64,000 nucleotides of DNA. Source: Acidovorax sp. MR-S7 (lineage in GTDB: Bacteria > Pseudomonadota > Gammaproteobacteria > Burkholderiales > Burkholderiaceae_C). Numbering within the stretch: position 1 is the stretch's first letter; each line of letters starts with the position of its first letter. Positions 29,051 to 40,655 of the stretch are shown piece after piece. The position numbers were made by a program, and so were the translations under genes. The stretch is from positions 1-64,000 of the forward strand of contig NZ_DF238897.1 of NCBI RefSeq assembly GCF_000400995.2. Reading direction: 5' to 3'. Under the pieces are notes generated by a model that had not been told where the DNA came from, did not search any database, and worked only from the letters and a program-made list of their open reading frames with translations.

Positions 29051-30123
29051 TCGACGCCCTCTACAACGGAGGCCTGAACCTGGTCGCGGCCGGCTGGTGG
29101 ACCGGCGTGGTGTGGCCAGTCCTCTGGAACCTGATCAAGATCGTCTGCATCGTCGCGCCGCTGATGGGGGCGGTGGCTTATCTGACGCTATGGGAGCGCA
29201 AGCTGCTCGGCTTCATGCAGGTGCGCTTCGGGCCCAACCGCGTGGGGCCCTTCGGCCTGCTGCAGCCGTTGGCCGACGGCCTCAAGCTGATCACCAAGGA
29301 ACTGATCCAGCCCACGGCCGCCGCCAAGGGGCTGTTCTATCTCGGCCCCGTGATGGCCATCATGCCGGCCTTGGCTGCCTGGGTGGCCATTCCCTTCGGG
29401 CCCGACGTGGCGCTGGCCAATGTCAACGCAGGCCTGCTGCTCATCATGGCCATCACCTCCATCGAGGTGTATGGCGTGATCATCGCAGGCTGGGCATCCA
29501 ACTCCAAGTACGCCTTCCTGGGCGCCCTGCGCGCCTCGGCGCAGATGGTGAGCTACGAAATCGCCATGGGCTTCTGCTTCCTGGTGGTGATCATGGTGTC
29601 GGGCAGCATGAACCTGACGGACATCGTGCTGGGCCAGGGCCACGGGACGATGGCGGGCATGGGCCTGAATTTCCTGTCCTGGAACTGGCTGCCCCTGCTG
29701 CCGATCTTCCTGGTCTACCTGATTTCCGGCGTGGCGGAGGTGAACCGCCATCCCTTCGACGTGGTGGAAGGTGAAGCCGAGATCGTGGCCGGCCACATGG
29801 TCGAGTACTCCGGCATGGGCTTCGCCGTCTTCTTCCTGGCCGAATACGCCAGCATGTGGCTGGTGTCCATCCTGGCGGTGATCATGTTCCTCGGCGGCTG
29901 GCTGCCTCCCATTGAGGTCCTGGCATTCATCCCGGGCTGGATCTGGCTGGGCATCAAGACCTTCCTGGTGGTGTCCATGTTCATCTGGATCCGCGCCACA
30001 TTCCCGCGCTTCCGCTATGACCAGATCATGCGTCTGGGCTGGAAGATCTTCATTCCGGTCACCCTGGTGTGGCTGCTGATCGTGGGCGCCTGGCTGCTGT
30101 CGCCCTGGAACATCTGGAAATAA
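29047..30123 (+). CDS. nuoH: NADH-quinone oxidoreductase subunit H
   Basis: This 358-residue membrane subunit has about eight helices and links the quinone pocket to the proton-pumping arm. Hallmarks are [35 protein letters not shown] and [19 protein letters not shown]. It is typical in length. Confidence 0.97.
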   Translation: MIDALYNGGLNLVAAGWWTGVVWPVLWNLIKIVCIVAPLMGAVAYLTLWERKLLGFMQVRFGPNRVGPFGLLQPLADGLKLITKELIQPTAAAKGLFYLGPVMAIMPALAAWVAIPFGPDVALANVNAGLLLIMAITSIEVYGVIIAGWASNSKYAFLGALRASAQMVSYEIAMGFCFLVVIMVSGSMNLTDIVLGQGHGTMAGMGLNFLSWNWLPLLPIFLVYLISGVAEVNRHPFDVVEGEAEIVAGHMVEYSGMGFAVFFLAEYASMWLVSILAVIMFLGGWLPPIEVLAFIPGWIWLGIKTFLVVSMFIWIRATFPRFRYDQIMRLGWKIFIPVTLVWLLIVGAWLLSPWNIWK

Positions 30124-30135
30124 GCGGGGACATCC

Positions 30136-30648
30136 ATGGCTGCTATCGCTGCTCCTGCATCTTTCTCCATCAAGGACTTCTTCAAGAGCTTCATGCTCTG
30201 GGAACTCGCCAAGGGCATGGCCCTGACGGGGCGCTACACCTTCCGCCGCAAGGTGACGGTGGAATTCCCCGAGGAAAAGACACCTCTTTCGCCGCGCTTC
30301 CGCGGCCTGCATGCACTGCGCCGTTACGACAACGGCGAGGAGCGCTGCATCGCCTGCAAGCTCTGCGAGGCTGTCTGCCCGGCACTGGCGATCACCATCG
30401 AATCCGACGTGCGTGCCGACGGCTCCCGCCGCACAACGCGCTACGACATCGACCTGACCAAATGCATCTTCTGCGGCTTCTGCGAGGAAAGCTGCCCGGT
30501 GGACTCCATCGTGGAGACGCAGATCTTCGAGTACCACGGTGAAAAGCGTGGTGACCTGTATTTCACCAAGGACATGCTGCTGGCCGTCGGTGACCGCTAC
30601 GAACCCGAGATCGCTGCCGCCAAGGCGGCGGATGCCAAGTACCGTTGA
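30136..30648 (+). CDS. nuoI: NADH-quinone oxidoreductase subunit I
   Basis: This 170-residue subunit holds two [4Fe-4S] clusters (N6a/N6b): [16 protein letters not shown] and [16 protein letters not shown], the usual ferredoxin CxxCxxCxxxCP pairs. An N-terminal amphipathic segment ([20 protein letters not shown]) lies on the membrane. Confidence 0.97.
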   Translation: MAAIAAPASFSIKDFFKSFMLWELAKGMALTGRYTFRRKVTVEFPEEKTPLSPRFRGLHALRRYDNGEERCIACKLCEAVCPALAITIESDVRADGSRRTTRYDIDLTKCIFCGFCEESCPVDSIVETQIFEYHGEKRGDLYFTKDMLLAVGDRYEPEIAAAKAADAKYR

Positions 30649-30687
30649 TCGGGCCTTCAAGCCTGAACTTTTGAAAAGACCCGATTC

Positions 30688-31344
30688 ATGGACGCCAAGA
30701 CCGGTTTCTTCTATCTGTTCTCGGTAGTGCTGCTGTATGCGGCCTTCCGGGTGATCACGGCGCGCAATCCCGTGCACGCCGTGCTGCATCTGATTCTTGC
30801 CTTTTCGCAAGCCGCGGGCGTGTGGCTGCTGCTGAAGGCCGAATTCCTCGCCATCACACTGGTGCTCGTCTACCTGGGTGCGGTGATGGTGCTGTTCCTT
30901 TTCGTCGTGATGATGCTGGACATCCGTATCGACGCGATGCGGCGAGGCTTCTGGAAGCACTTCCCCCTGGCAGCCTTCATCGGTGCCCTGATCGCCTTCG
31001 AAATGGCCGCCGTGCTGATGACCGGTTTCCGGGGCATGGAAGAGCCCAAGGCCGTGGCTGCCGTAGTCGATGCCGCGGGCAAGGTCGTGCCGTACTCCAA
31101 CACCAAGGCCCTGGGCAAGCTGCTCTATACCGAGTACATCTATCCCGTGGAAGTGGCGGCCGTGATTTTGCTGGTGGCCATGATCGCCGCCATTGCGCTC
31201 ACGCTGCGCGAGCGCAAGGATTCCAAGGCGATCAACCCCGCGGAGCAGGTGCGCGTGCGCGCCAGCGACCGCGTGGTGATCGTCAACATGCCCGTCACCC
31301 AGGCGCCTGCTGCACAGGCAACTGGCGAGGAGAGCAAGCAATGA
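30688..31344 (+). CDS. nuoJ: NADH-quinone oxidoreductase subunit J
   Basis: This 218-residue membrane subunit has five helices and the conserved third helix [19 protein letters not shown], whose pi-bulge is tied to coupling. A polar tail of ~40 residues follows. It overlaps nuoK by four bases (ATGA). Confidence 0.95.
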   Translation: MDAKTGFFYLFSVVLLYAAFRVITARNPVHAVLHLILAFSQAAGVWLLLKAEFLAITLVLVYLGAVMVLFLFVVMMLDIRIDAMRRGFWKHFPLAAFIGALIAFEMAAVLMTGFRGMEEPKAVAAVVDAAGKVVPYSNTKALGKLLYTEYIYPVEVAAVILLVAMIAAIALTLRERKDSKAINPAEQVRVRASDRVVIVNMPVTQAPAAQATGEESKQ

Positions 31345-31649
31345 CACTGACGCTGGGACATTTCCTCTCGCTGGGCGCGATGCTGTTCGCCATGGCGGTG
31401 ATCGGCATCTTCCTGAACCGCAAGAACCTGATCGTCCTGCTCATGGCGATCGAGCTGATGCTGCTGGCCGTGAACATCAATTTCGTGGCCTTCTCGCACT
31501 ACCTGGGCGACATGCACGGGCAGGTGTTCGTGTTCTTCATCCTGACAGTGGCGGCAGCCGAGTCTGCCATCGGCCTGGCCATCCTGGTGCTGCTGTTCCG
31601 TAACAAGTCCAGCATCAACGCGGACGAACTCAACACCCTCAAGGGTTGA
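31341..31649 (+). CDS. nuoK: NADH-quinone oxidoreductase subunit K
   Basis: This 102-residue antiporter-like small subunit has three helices and the two membrane glutamates of the coupling path ([19 protein letters not shown] and [14 protein letters not shown]). It starts at the ATG that overlaps the nuoJ stop. Confidence 0.97.
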   Translation: MTLTLGHFLSLGAMLFAMAVIGIFLNRKNLIVLLMAIELMLLAVNINFVAFSHYLGDMHGQVFVFFILTVAAAESAIGLAILVLLFRNKSSINADELNTLKG

Positions 31650-31679
31650 GGCCTCCCGGTACTTGCAAGGTTCTCAAGA

Positions 31680-33701
31680 ATGAGTCAAACCCTTTCTGCT
31701 TCGACCCTGCTGGCGGTGCCCCTCGCGCCGCTTGCGGGCTCCGCGCTCGCTGGTATCTTCGGCACGGCGTTCGGTGGCAACCGGATCGGCCGCCGCCTCT
31801 CCCACACGCTGACCATCCTGGGCGTGCTGGTGGCCTTCGTGCTGTCGGCCATGACGCTCAAGAGCGTTGCCCTGGAGGGCGCGCGCTTCAACGAAACCAT
31901 CTACACGTGGATGGTGGTGGGCGGCCTGAAGATGGAAGTCGGCTTCCTCATCGACAGCCTGACCGCCATGATGATGTGCGTGGTGACGTTCGTCTCGCTC
32001 ATGGTGCACATCTACACGATCGGCTACATGGAGGAGGACGAGGGCTACAACCGTTTCTTCTCCTATATTTCGCTGTTCACTTTCTCGATGCTCATGCTGG
32101 TCATGAGCAACAACCTGCTGCAGCTGTTCTTCGGCTGGGAGGCCGTGGGCCTGGTGTCCTACCTGCTGATCGGTTTCTGGTTCAACAAGCAGACGGCGAT
32201 CTTCGCGAACATGAAGGCTTTCCTGGTCAACCGCGTGGGCGACTTCGGCTTCATCCTCGGCATCGGCCTGATCGCAGCGTATGCGGGCACATTCAACTAC
32301 AGCGAGATCTTCGCCAAGGCGGGCGAGCTGGGCAGCATCGGCTTTCCTGGCACCGACTGGATGCTGATCACCGTGATCTGCATCTGCCTGTTCATCGGGG
32401 CAATGGGCAAGTCTGCGCAATTCCCGCTGCACGTGTGGCTGCCCGATTCGATGGAAGGCCCGACCCCGATCTCCGCGCTGATCCACGCCGCCACCATGGT
32501 GACAGCCGGCATCTTCATGGTCTCGCGCATGTCGCCGCTGTTCGAGCTGTCCGACACGGCGCTGAACTTCATCCTTGTGATCGGCGCGATCACGGCCCTG
32601 TTCATGGGCTTTCTCGGCATCATCCAGAACGACATCAAGCGCGTGGTGGCGTACTCCACGCTGTCGCAGCTCGGCTACATGACCGTGGCGCTGGGTGCGT
32701 CGGCCTATTCGGTGGCCGTGTTCCACTTGATGACGCACGCCTTCTTCAAGGCATTGCTGTTCCTCGGCGCGGGTTCCGTGATCATGGGCATGCACCACAA
32801 CCAGGACATCCGCTGGATGGGCGGCGTGCGCAAGTACATGCCCATCACCTGGATCACATCGCTGCTGGGTTCGCTCGCGCTGATCGGCACGCCGCTGTTC
32901 TCGGGCTTCTATTCCAAGGACAGCATCATCGAGGCCGTGCACGCCAGCACGCTGCCCGCCGCAGGCTTCGCACACTTCGCCGTGCTGGCAGGTGTATTCG
33001 TGACGGCGTTCTACTCGTTCCGCATGTATTTCCTGGTCTTCCATGGCAAGGAACGCTACGACCAGAACCCCGACGCGCACCATGACGACCACCACGGCGA
33101 CCACCACGGCCATGACGCCAAGCCGCACGAATCCCCCTGGGTGGTGACGGTGCCGCTGATCTTGCTGGCGATCCCCTCGGTAGTCATCGGCTTCATGTAC
33201 ATCCAGCCGATGCTGTTCGGCGATTTCTTCAAGGACGTGATCTTCGTCGATGCGGCCAAGCATCCCGCCATGGCGGAGCTGGCCAGTATCTTCCACGGCC
33301 CGCTGGCGATGGCGGCCCACGGTCTGCAGACAGCTCCGTTCTGGCTGGCGCTGGCCGGTGTCGCGGCCTCCTATTACATGTACATGATCAACCCGGCGCT
33401 GCCTGCCGCGATCAAGCGCATCTTCCAGCCGATCTACACGCTGTTCGAGAACAAGTACTACCTCGACTGGATCAACGAGAACATCATCGCCCGCGGCGCA
33501 CGCGGCCTCGGCGTCGCGCTGTGGAAGGGCGGCGACCAGGGCGTGATCGACGGCGGCATCGTGAACGGCTCGTGGAAGCTCGTGGGCCGCATCGCGGGCC
33601 TCGTGCGCTGGGTGCAGTCCGGCTACATCTACCACTATGCGCTGGTCATGATCCTGGGCGTGTTCGCGCTCATGACGTATTTCGTGTGGCTCAACAAGTA
33701 G
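31680..33701 (+). CDS. nuoL: NADH-quinone oxidoreductase subunit L
   Basis: This 673-residue distal proton-pumping subunit is related to Mrp antiporters. The conserved helix motif LPDSMEGPTPISALIHAATM and FFGWEAVGLVSYLLIGFW carry the key Glu and Lys. A His/Asp-rich cytoplasmic loop (HHDDHHGDHHGHD, about residue 466) sits before the C-terminal helices and the long lateral helix. Confidence 0.96.
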   Translation: MSQTLSASTLLAVPLAPLAGSALAGIFGTAFGGNRIGRRLSHTLTILGVLVAFVLSAMTLKSVALEGARFNETIYTWMVVGGLKMEVGFLIDSLTAMMMCVVTFVSLMVHIYTIGYMEEDEGYNRFFSYISLFTFSMLMLVMSNNLLQLFFGWEAVGLVSYLLIGFWFNKQTAIFANMKAFLVNRVGDFGFILGIGLIAAYAGTFNYSEIFAKAGELGSIGFPGTDWMLITVICICLFIGAMGKSAQFPLHVWLPDSMEGPTPISALIHAATMVTAGIFMVSRMSPLFELSDTALNFILVIGAITALFMGFLGIIQNDIKRVVAYSTLSQLGYMTVALGASAYSVAVFHLMTHAFFKALLFLGAGSVIMGMHHNQDIRWMGGVRKYMPITWITSLLGSLALIGTPLFSGFYSKDSIIEAVHASTLPAAGFAHFAVLAGVFVTAFYSFRMYFLVFHGKERYDQNPDAHHDDHHGDHHGHDAKPHESPWVVTVPLILLAIPSVVIGFMYIQPMLFGDFFKDVIFVDAAKHPAMAELASIFHGPLAMAAHGLQTAPFWLALAGVAASYYMYMINPALPAAIKRIFQPIYTLFENKYYLDWINENIIARGARGLGVALWKGGDQGVIDGGIVNGSWKLVGRIAGLVRWVQSGYIYHYALVMILGVFALMTYFVWLNK

Positions 33702-33714
33702 GAGAAGAAAACAA

Positions 33715-35190
33715 ATGGGTTTGTTGAGTCTTGCCATTTGGACGCCCATCGCGTTTGGCGTCCTTCTGCTGGCGCTCGGGCGCGATGAGCATGCGCGCGT
33801 CGTTCGCTGGCTCGCGCTGGTCGGCGCACTGATCGGCCTGGCCGTCACGGTGCCGCTCATCAGCGGTTTCGATACGGGCAGCGCCGCTGCGCAGTTCGTG
33901 GAGAAGGCGCAGTGGATCGAGCGCTTCAACGTCTACTACCACCTGGGCGTGGACGGCATCTCCATGTGGTTCGTGCCGCTGACGGCGTTCATCACCGTCA
34001 TCGTGGTCATCGCTTCCTGGGAGTCGATCACCGAGCGCGTGAACCAGTATATGGGTGCGTTCCTGATCCTGTCGGGCCTGATGATCGGCGTGTTCAGCGC
34101 GCTCGACGGCATGCTGTTCTACGTGTTCTTCGAGGCCACGCTGATCCCCATGTACCTGATCATCGGTATCTGGGGCGGTCCAAACAAGATCTATGCCGCG
34201 TTCAAGTTCTTCCTGTACACGCTGCTGGGCTCGCTGCTGACGCTGATCGCGTTCATCTACCTTTACAACCAGTCGGGCGGCAGCTTCGACATCGCCACCT
34301 GGCACAAGCTGCCGCTGTCCGCGACGGCGCAAACCCTGCTGTTCTTCGCGTTCTTCGCTGCGTTCGCGGTGAAGGTGCCGATGTGGCCGGTGCACACCTG
34401 GCTGCCGGATGTGCACGTGGAGGCGCCCACGGGCGGCTCCGCCGTGCTGGCCGCCATCATGCTGAAGCTGGGTGCCTATGGCTTCCTGCGCTTCTCCATG
34501 CCGATCGCTCCCGACGCGGCCCACAAATGGGCCTGGCTGATGATCACCCTGTCCCTGGTCGCGGTGATCTACGTGGGCTTGGTGGCCATGGTGCAGAAGG
34601 ACATGAAGAAGCTGGTGGCGTATTCGTCGGTGGCGCACATGGGGTTCGTCACGCTGGGCTTCTTCGTGTTCAACGATCTGGGCGTGTCCGGCGGTCTGGT
34701 GCAGATGATCGCCCACGGCTTCGTGTCCGGCGCGATGTTCCTGTGCATCGGCGTGCTCTACGACCGCGTGCATTCGCGGGAGATCGCCTCCTATGGCGGC
34801 GTGGTCAATACCATGCCCCGCTTCGCCGCGTTCGCGCTGCTGTTCGCCATGGCCAACTGCGGCCTGCCCGCGACGGCCGGATTCGTGGGCGAATGGATGG
34901 TGATCATCGCCGCGGTGAAGTTCGACTTCTGGATCGGCCTGGGCGCCGGCACAGCGCTGATCCTGGGCGCCAGCTACACGCTCTGGATGTACAAGCGCGT
35001 CTACCTGGGCCCGGTCGCCAACGACGACGTGCGCGGCCTCAGCGACATCAATTCCCGAGAGTTCCTCGTGCTGGCGCTTCTGGCGATCGCCGTGCTGTAC
35101 ATGGGCATCTATCCCAAGCCCTTCACCGATGTGATGGACGCGTCCGTCGCGGAGCTGCTCAAGCACGTGGCGCAGTCCAAGCTCCACTGA
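33715..35190 (+). CDS. nuoM: NADH-quinone oxidoreductase subunit M
   Basis: This 491-residue proton-pumping subunit has about 14 helices. Diagnostic parts are FFEATLIPMYLIIGIWGG (functional Glu) and WLPDVHVEAPTGGSAVLA. GGAG lies upstream of the ATG; 13 bases separate it from nuoL. Confidence 0.96.
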   Translation: MGLLSLAIWTPIAFGVLLLALGRDEHARVVRWLALVGALIGLAVTVPLISGFDTGSAAAQFVEKAQWIERFNVYYHLGVDGISMWFVPLTAFITVIVVIASWESITERVNQYMGAFLILSGLMIGVFSALDGMLFYVFFEATLIPMYLIIGIWGGPNKIYAAFKFFLYTLLGSLLTLIAFIYLYNQSGGSFDIATWHKLPLSATAQTLLFFAFFAAFAVKVPMWPVHTWLPDVHVEAPTGGSAVLAAIMLKLGAYGFLRFSMPIAPDAAHKWAWLMITLSLVAVIYVGLVAMVQKDMKKLVAYSSVAHMGFVTLGFFVFNDLGVSGGLVQMIAHGFVSGAMFLCIGVLYDRVHSREIASYGGVVNTMPRFAAFALLFAMANCGLPATAGFVGEWMVIIAAVKFDFWIGLGAGTALILGASYTLWMYKRVYLGPVANDDVRGLSDINSREFLVLALLAIAVLYMGIYPKPFTDVMDASVAELLKHVAQSKLH

Positions 35191-35214
35191 CCAGACTGAA
35201 CCGAGAGATACGAG

Positions 35215-36708
35215 ATGATTGACAACATCAGCTGGCTGGCGATTTACCCCGAGATCGTGCTGCTGGTCATGGCATGCGTGATCGCCCTGGTGGACCTGGG
35301 CGTCACCAGCCCGCGGCGCACGGGCACCTATGTGCTGACCATGCTCACGCTCGCCGTGGTCGCCGTGCTGCAGGCCATGTACGCCAGCAGCGGCAACACT
35401 TTCTACGGCTGGGGGAACATGGTGGTGAGCGACGCCATGGGCAACTGGCTCAAGTGCTTCGCCACGGTGGCCATGATGGTCACGCTGGTCTACGGCCGTC
35501 CCTATGCAGCGGACCGTGACATGCTGCGCGGCGGCGAGCTGTTCACGCTGTGCATGCTGGCGCTGCTGGGCATCTTCGTGATGATCTCGGCCAACAACTT
35601 CCTGGTGATCTACCTGGGGCTGGAACTGCTCACGCTGTCGAGCTATGCGCTCGTGGCGCTGCGCCGTGACAACGTGACCGCGACCGAAGCGGCGATGAAG
35701 TACTTCGTGCTCGGCGCCATGGCCAGCGGTTTCCTGCTCTATGGCCTGTCCATGCTGTACGGCGCCACGGGTTCCCTGGATATCGGCCAGGTGTTCAAGG
35801 CGATCAATGCAGGTCAGATCCGCCACCAGGTGCTGGTGTTCGGCCTGGTGTTCGTCGTGGCGGGGCTGGCATTCAAGCTGGGCGTGGTGCCTTTCCACAT
35901 GTGGATTCCCGACGTGTACCAGGGCGCTCCCACGGCCGTGACGCTGGTTATCGGCGGCGCCCCCAAGCTGGCGGCGTTCGCCATGGCGATCCGCCTGCTC
36001 GTGGACGGGCTGCTGCCGCTGGCCATCGACTGGCAGCAGATGCTGGCCGTCCTGGCCATCGGATCGCTGCTGGTGGGCAACCTGGCCGCCATCATGCAGA
36101 CCAACCTCAAGCGCATGCTGGCGTATTCGACCATTTCGCAGATGGGCTTCGTGCTGCTGGGGTTGATGTCGGGCGTGGTGCACGGCAACGTGGATGCCAA
36201 TGCCGTCGAGAACGCCTATAGCTCCGCCATGTTCTACGTGGTGACCTATGTGCTGACCACGCTGGCGGCGTTCGGCGTGATCCTGCTGCTGGCCCGCGAA
36301 GGCTTTGAAAGCGAAGAGATCTCCGACTTCGCCGGGCTCAACCAGCGCAGCCCTCTCTATGCCGGCGTGATGGCCGTGTGCCTGTTCTCCATGGCAGGCA
36401 TCCCGCCGCTGGTGGGCTTCTATGCCAAGCTGGCGGTGCTGCAGGCGCTCGTGGCCTCGGGCCAGGCCTTCCACATCGGTCTGGCCGTGTTCGCGGTGAT
36501 GATGTCGCTCATCGGCGCCTTCTACTACCTGCGCGTCGTGAAGGTGATGTATTTCGATGCGCCCCTCACTGCCACGAGCGTTTCGGCCCCGCTGGACGTG
36601 CGCATGGTGTTGACCGTGAACGGCGCGCTGGTGCTGATCCTGGGCCTGCTGCCGGGCGGCCTGATGTCCCTGTGCGCCGACGCCATCGTGCGCGCGCTGG
36701 CGACCTGA
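35215..36708 (+). CDS. nuoN: NADH-quinone oxidoreductase subunit N
   Basis: This 497-residue third antiporter-like pump subunit has about 14 helices. Diagnostic parts are [34 protein letters not shown] and [19 protein letters not shown]. It is the last structural subunit of the operon. Confidence 0.96.
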   Translation: MIDNISWLAIYPEIVLLVMACVIALVDLGVTSPRRTGTYVLTMLTLAVVAVLQAMYASSGNTFYGWGNMVVSDAMGNWLKCFATVAMMVTLVYGRPYAADRDMLRGGELFTLCMLALLGIFVMISANNFLVIYLGLELLTLSSYALVALRRDNVTATEAAMKYFVLGAMASGFLLYGLSMLYGATGSLDIGQVFKAINAGQIRHQVLVFGLVFVVAGLAFKLGVVPFHMWIPDVYQGAPTAVTLVIGGAPKLAAFAMAIRLLVDGLLPLAIDWQQMLAVLAIGSLLVGNLAAIMQTNLKRMLAYSTISQMGFVLLGLMSGVVHGNVDANAVENAYSSAMFYVVTYVLTTLAAFGVILLLAREGFESEEISDFAGLNQRSPLYAGVMAVCLFSMAGIPPLVGFYAKLAVLQALVASGQAFHIGLAVFAVMMSLIGAFYYLRVVKVMYFDAPLTATSVSAPLDVRMVLTVNGALVLILGLLPGGLMSLCADAIVRALAT

Positions 36709-36726
36709 TCCATCGGCGCGCGCCGC

Positions 36727-37050
36727 ATGTCGCAGACGGCAGCCATCTGGCTCGTTATCGTGGCCGCCCTGGTGGCGGCCAATCTGCCATTTCTGACCGA
36801 GCGCTGGCTGCTGGTGGGGCCGCGCGTGCGTGCCGCGAAGCCCCTGGCCCTGCGCCTGTTGGAACTGGTGCTGCTGTACTTCGTGGTGGGCGGCATTGCG
36901 CTGCTGATCGAGAAGCGCGCGGGGCAGATCGCGGCCCAGGGCTGGGAGTTCTATGCCGTCACGGCGACCTTGTTCCTCACCCTGGCCTTTCCCGGATTCG
37001 TCTACCGCTACCTGATGCGCCGAGGAGGCGGGGGCGCTGCGGCGGATTGA
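36727..37050 (+). CDS. DUF2818 membrane protein downstream of nuoN
   Basis: This 107-residue protein has three predicted helices (about 6-26, 41-62, 74-96) and the starting pattern AAIWLVIVAALVAANLPFLTER of DUF2818. It lies 18 bases after nuoN in the same direction, and I recall the same placement in other betaproteobacteria, which suggests a complex I-associated role. No function is established. Confidence 0.8.
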   Translation: MSQTAAIWLVIVAALVAANLPFLTERWLLVGPRVRAAKPLALRLLELVLLYFVVGGIALLIEKRAGQIAAQGWEFYAVTATLFLTLAFPGFVYRYLMRRGGGGAAAD

Positions 37051-37062
37051 CGGAGCGCTGGC

Positions 37063-37527
37063 ATGAAGGTCCTCGACCTGCTCTGTCCCCTGGGCCACGC
37101 GTTCGAAGGCTGGTTTGCATCTGAAGATGATTTCCAGAGCCAGCACGCGCGTGGGCTCGTGCAATGCCCCCTGTGCGGTAGCGGGGAGATCCGCAAGGGG
37201 CTGAGTGCACCGCGCCTGAATCTCCGTGCGTCAGCGGATGCGCCCCCGGAGGCGCTGCCTGCGTCCTCCAGTGCCGACGCCGCCGCTGTTCCCTCTCCGC
37301 AGGCACTGCAGGCGGCGTGGCTGCAGATGGCGCGACGCATCATCGCCGGGACCGAGGATGTGGGCAGCCGTTTTGCTGCCGAGGCACGGCGCATGCACTA
37401 TGGCGAGGTCGAGGAGCGCGGCATCCGTGGACAGGCCTCGGCGCAGGAAACCGCGGAATTGCTGGACGAGGGCATTGCCGTTCTGCCCCTGTTGCTGCCC
37501 GAGGCTGCCAAGGAGCCGTTGCAATAG
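37063..37527 (+). CDS. DUF1178 family protein
   Basis: This 154-residue protein has an N-terminal zinc-ribbon-like part, LLCPLGHAFEGWF and QCPLCGSGEIRKGLSAPRL, and a helical C-terminal part with GTEDVGSRFAAEARRMHYG, both typical of DUF1178. The middle is a Pro/Ala linker. It is twelve bases after the DUF2818 gene, so probably co-transcribed with nuo. Function unknown. Confidence 0.82.
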   Translation: MKVLDLLCPLGHAFEGWFASEDDFQSQHARGLVQCPLCGSGEIRKGLSAPRLNLRASADAPPEALPASSSADAAAVPSPQALQAAWLQMARRIIAGTEDVGSRFAAEARRMHYGEVEERGIRGQASAQETAELLDEGIAVLPLLLPEAAKEPLQ

Positions 37528-37545
37528 CCCTGTGCGCAGTGCGCG

Positions 37546-37920
37546 TCAAGGCGAGGGCAGCCCGAAGCGCTCGGCAAATGGCGCCGCGAAAGCCGGCGTG
37601 CCGCTGATGGACAAGGACAGTGTCACGCGCTCGCCGGCCTGGACTGATGGCGGAGCGCGCAGAAGATGCGCTCCAGGGTCATAGGCAAGAGGCTGCAGGG
37701 CATGGTCGCCGCGCTCGCATTGCAGGTCGTAGTCCCAGAGCCCGCCGTCATCCAGAGAGCCGCGCTGCTCGCCGAATTCTGCGCAGGCCCAGGCCAGCAG
37801 GGTCGTGATCTCTCGCAACAGTTCGGGCAGGCGCTCGGCTGTGGCGCTGGCCAGCGCGTCCCATGTGCAGGTGCCCTCGTTGTCTTCGCTGTAATCGAAT
37901 TCCAGAAAATGCAATGCCAT
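37546..37920 (-). CDS. Hypothetical protein
   Basis: This 124-residue soluble acidic protein (MALHFLEFDYSEDNEGTCTWDALASAT...) has no signal peptide or membrane segment. It contains a plausible alpha-beta pattern and a C-terminal beta-rich part (RVTLSLSISGTPAFAAPFAERFGL). It is encoded opposite its neighbours and divergent from the ABC ATPase gene by 18 bases. I do not recognise the family. Confidence 0.65.
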   Translation of the reverse strand: MALHFLEFDYSEDNEGTCTWDALASATAERLPELLREITTLLAWACAEFGEQRGSLDDGGLWDYDLQCERGDHALQPLAYDPGAHLLRAPPSVQAGERVTLSLSISGTPAFAAPFAERFGLPSP

Positions 37921-37938
37921 GATGAGGAAGAAAAAACC

Positions 37939-38589
37939 ATGCTTGGAGTGAAAGAGGACGCTTCCCTTACGGCGTTGAAGGTGCGGAACCTGTGCTTCGG
38001 CTTTGCGGCTCGGCCCCTGTTCACGGACTGGAATGCGGATTTTCCTGCAGGGCTGTCGCTGATTCTCGGCGGCGAAGGTGTGGGCAAGACCAGCCTGTTG
38101 CGCCTGTTGGCCGGGGAATGTGCACCGCAGTCGGGCACCGTGACATACCAGGGCCCGGGTGCTGGCGTGCAGGACCTTTTAGGCTGCGAACTGGTGTTCT
38201 GGCGCGACCCGCGCACGCCATGGCGCGATGTCACGCCGCAAGGCTGGATGGACGGCCAGCGCGCGCAGTACCCCGCATGGTGCGACAGTGCCTGGCGGAG
38301 GCATGTGTCCGGCTTCGGACTGGAGCCGCACTTGCACAAGTCCATGCACCAGCTTTCAACCGGCAGCCAGCGCAAGGTGCTGCTGGCGGCAGCGCTGGCC
38401 AGCGGTGCGCCTCTGACCTTGCTGGATGAGCCCGAGGCGGCGCTGGACCGGCCTTCCATCGCCTATCTGCGGGCTGCGCTGGTGGAGGCGGTGAGCGATC
38501 CCCGCCGGCCCGCGCGGGCGGTGATCGTGGCCCACTACGACACACTGGGCTCGCTGCCCTGGCGGCACATCGTCGAACTGAAGGAATAA
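37939..38589 (+). CDS. Orphan ABC-type ATPase
   Basis: This 216-residue single ABC domain has Walker A GGEGVGKTS (about 35-43), a degenerate signature LSTGSQRKV instead of LSGGQ, and Walker B LTLLDEPEAALD. No permease or binding protein is next to it. The size and layout resemble CcmA-type ATPases, but no ccm genes are present. GAGGAAG lies nine bases before the ATG at 37939. Its partner and substrate are unknown. Confidence 0.72.
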   Translation: MLGVKEDASLTALKVRNLCFGFAARPLFTDWNADFPAGLSLILGGEGVGKTSLLRLLAGECAPQSGTVTYQGPGAGVQDLLGCELVFWRDPRTPWRDVTPQGWMDGQRAQYPAWCDSAWRRHVSGFGLEPHLHKSMHQLSTGSQRKVLLAAALASGAPLTLLDEPEAALDRPSIAYLRAALVEAVSDPRRPARAVIVAHYDTLGSLPWRHIVELKE

Positions 38590-38621
38590 ACTCCACGCCT
38601 TCTGACCTCGGGAGCCCTGCC

Positions 38622-39257
38622 GTGGATGCCCTGCTTTTCGCCCCCGTCGCCGTGGCCATCGCGCTCACGCCCGGCCCCAACAATTTCTGCGGACTCAACA
38701 ATGGCATCCGTGCGGGCGTCGGGGCCGCGCTGCTGGCCACCGTGGGCCGGGTGGCGGCATTCGCCATCTTCCTCACCATCTCGGCCATCGGGCTGGGGGC
38801 CATGCTCCTTGCGTCCGAGGCCGCGTTCACGGCCGTGAAATGGGCCGGGGCCGTCTACCTGTTCTGGATCGGCTGGCGCGCCTGGCGCAGCCGCGAATTC
38901 GGCGGCGCTGCGCTGGCCGAGGGGGCAGAGGCCGCAGTCCGCGCGGCGGCGCCCGTGTCCGTGCGCGCGATGGCCTTGCAGGAGTTCCTGCTGGGCATTA
39001 CCAACCCCAAGGCGATCATCCTGTTCGCTGCCATCTTTCCGCAGTTCATCGATCCGGCGCAGCCTGCAGCCCGTCAGTTCGTGGTGCTGGGGGCGGTCTA
39101 TCTGATGGCGGAATTCGTTTCCACCGCGGTGTATGCAGCCTGCGGGCTGCAGATCCGCCGCGTGATCCGCACGCAGCGTGGCGTGGTGCGGCTGAACCGG
39201 GCGACGGGCGGGTTCTTCATGGGAGCGGGCGGCCTGCTGCTGGCCACCCACCGCTGA
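38622..39257 (+). CDS. LysE/RhtB-family amino acid exporter
   Basis: This 211-residue inner-membrane protein has about six helices and the LysE-type start FAPVAVAIALTPGPNNFCGL plus ITNPKAIILFAAIFPQFI. Members export amino acids or related metabolites; the substrate cannot be told. It starts with GTG at 38622 (GGGAG upstream). It converges with gdhA. Confidence 0.85.
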   Translation: MDALLFAPVAVAIALTPGPNNFCGLNNGIRAGVGAALLATVGRVAAFAIFLTISAIGLGAMLLASEAAFTAVKWAGAVYLFWIGWRAWRSREFGGAALAEGAEAAVRAAAPVSVRAMALQEFLLGITNPKAIILFAAIFPQFIDPAQPAARQFVVLGAVYLMAEFVSTAVYAACGLQIRRVIRTQRGVVRLNRATGGFFMGAGGLLLATHR

Positions 39258-39270
39258 AGTCTAGCAGGGC

Positions 39271-39291
39271 AGGGGGCGCGTGCCGCCCCCT
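39271..39291. terminator. Hairpin between convergent lysE-type gene and gdhA
   Basis: Stem AGGGGGCG / CGCCCCCT with loop CGTGC lies in the 54-base gap between two converging genes. No T run follows on either strand, so termination is only suggested. Confidence 0.35.
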
Positions 39292-39311
39292 TCCTGCGGC
39301 GCAGGTCTGGG

Positions 39312-40655
<1,344 letters not shown>

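Noticed and set aside
33691-37164. A 1157-residue reading frame on the minus strand opposite nuoM and nuoN
   Set aside because: It is antisense to well-conserved genes, is full of His/Gln/Arg low-complexity sequence and arises from high-GC codon bias.
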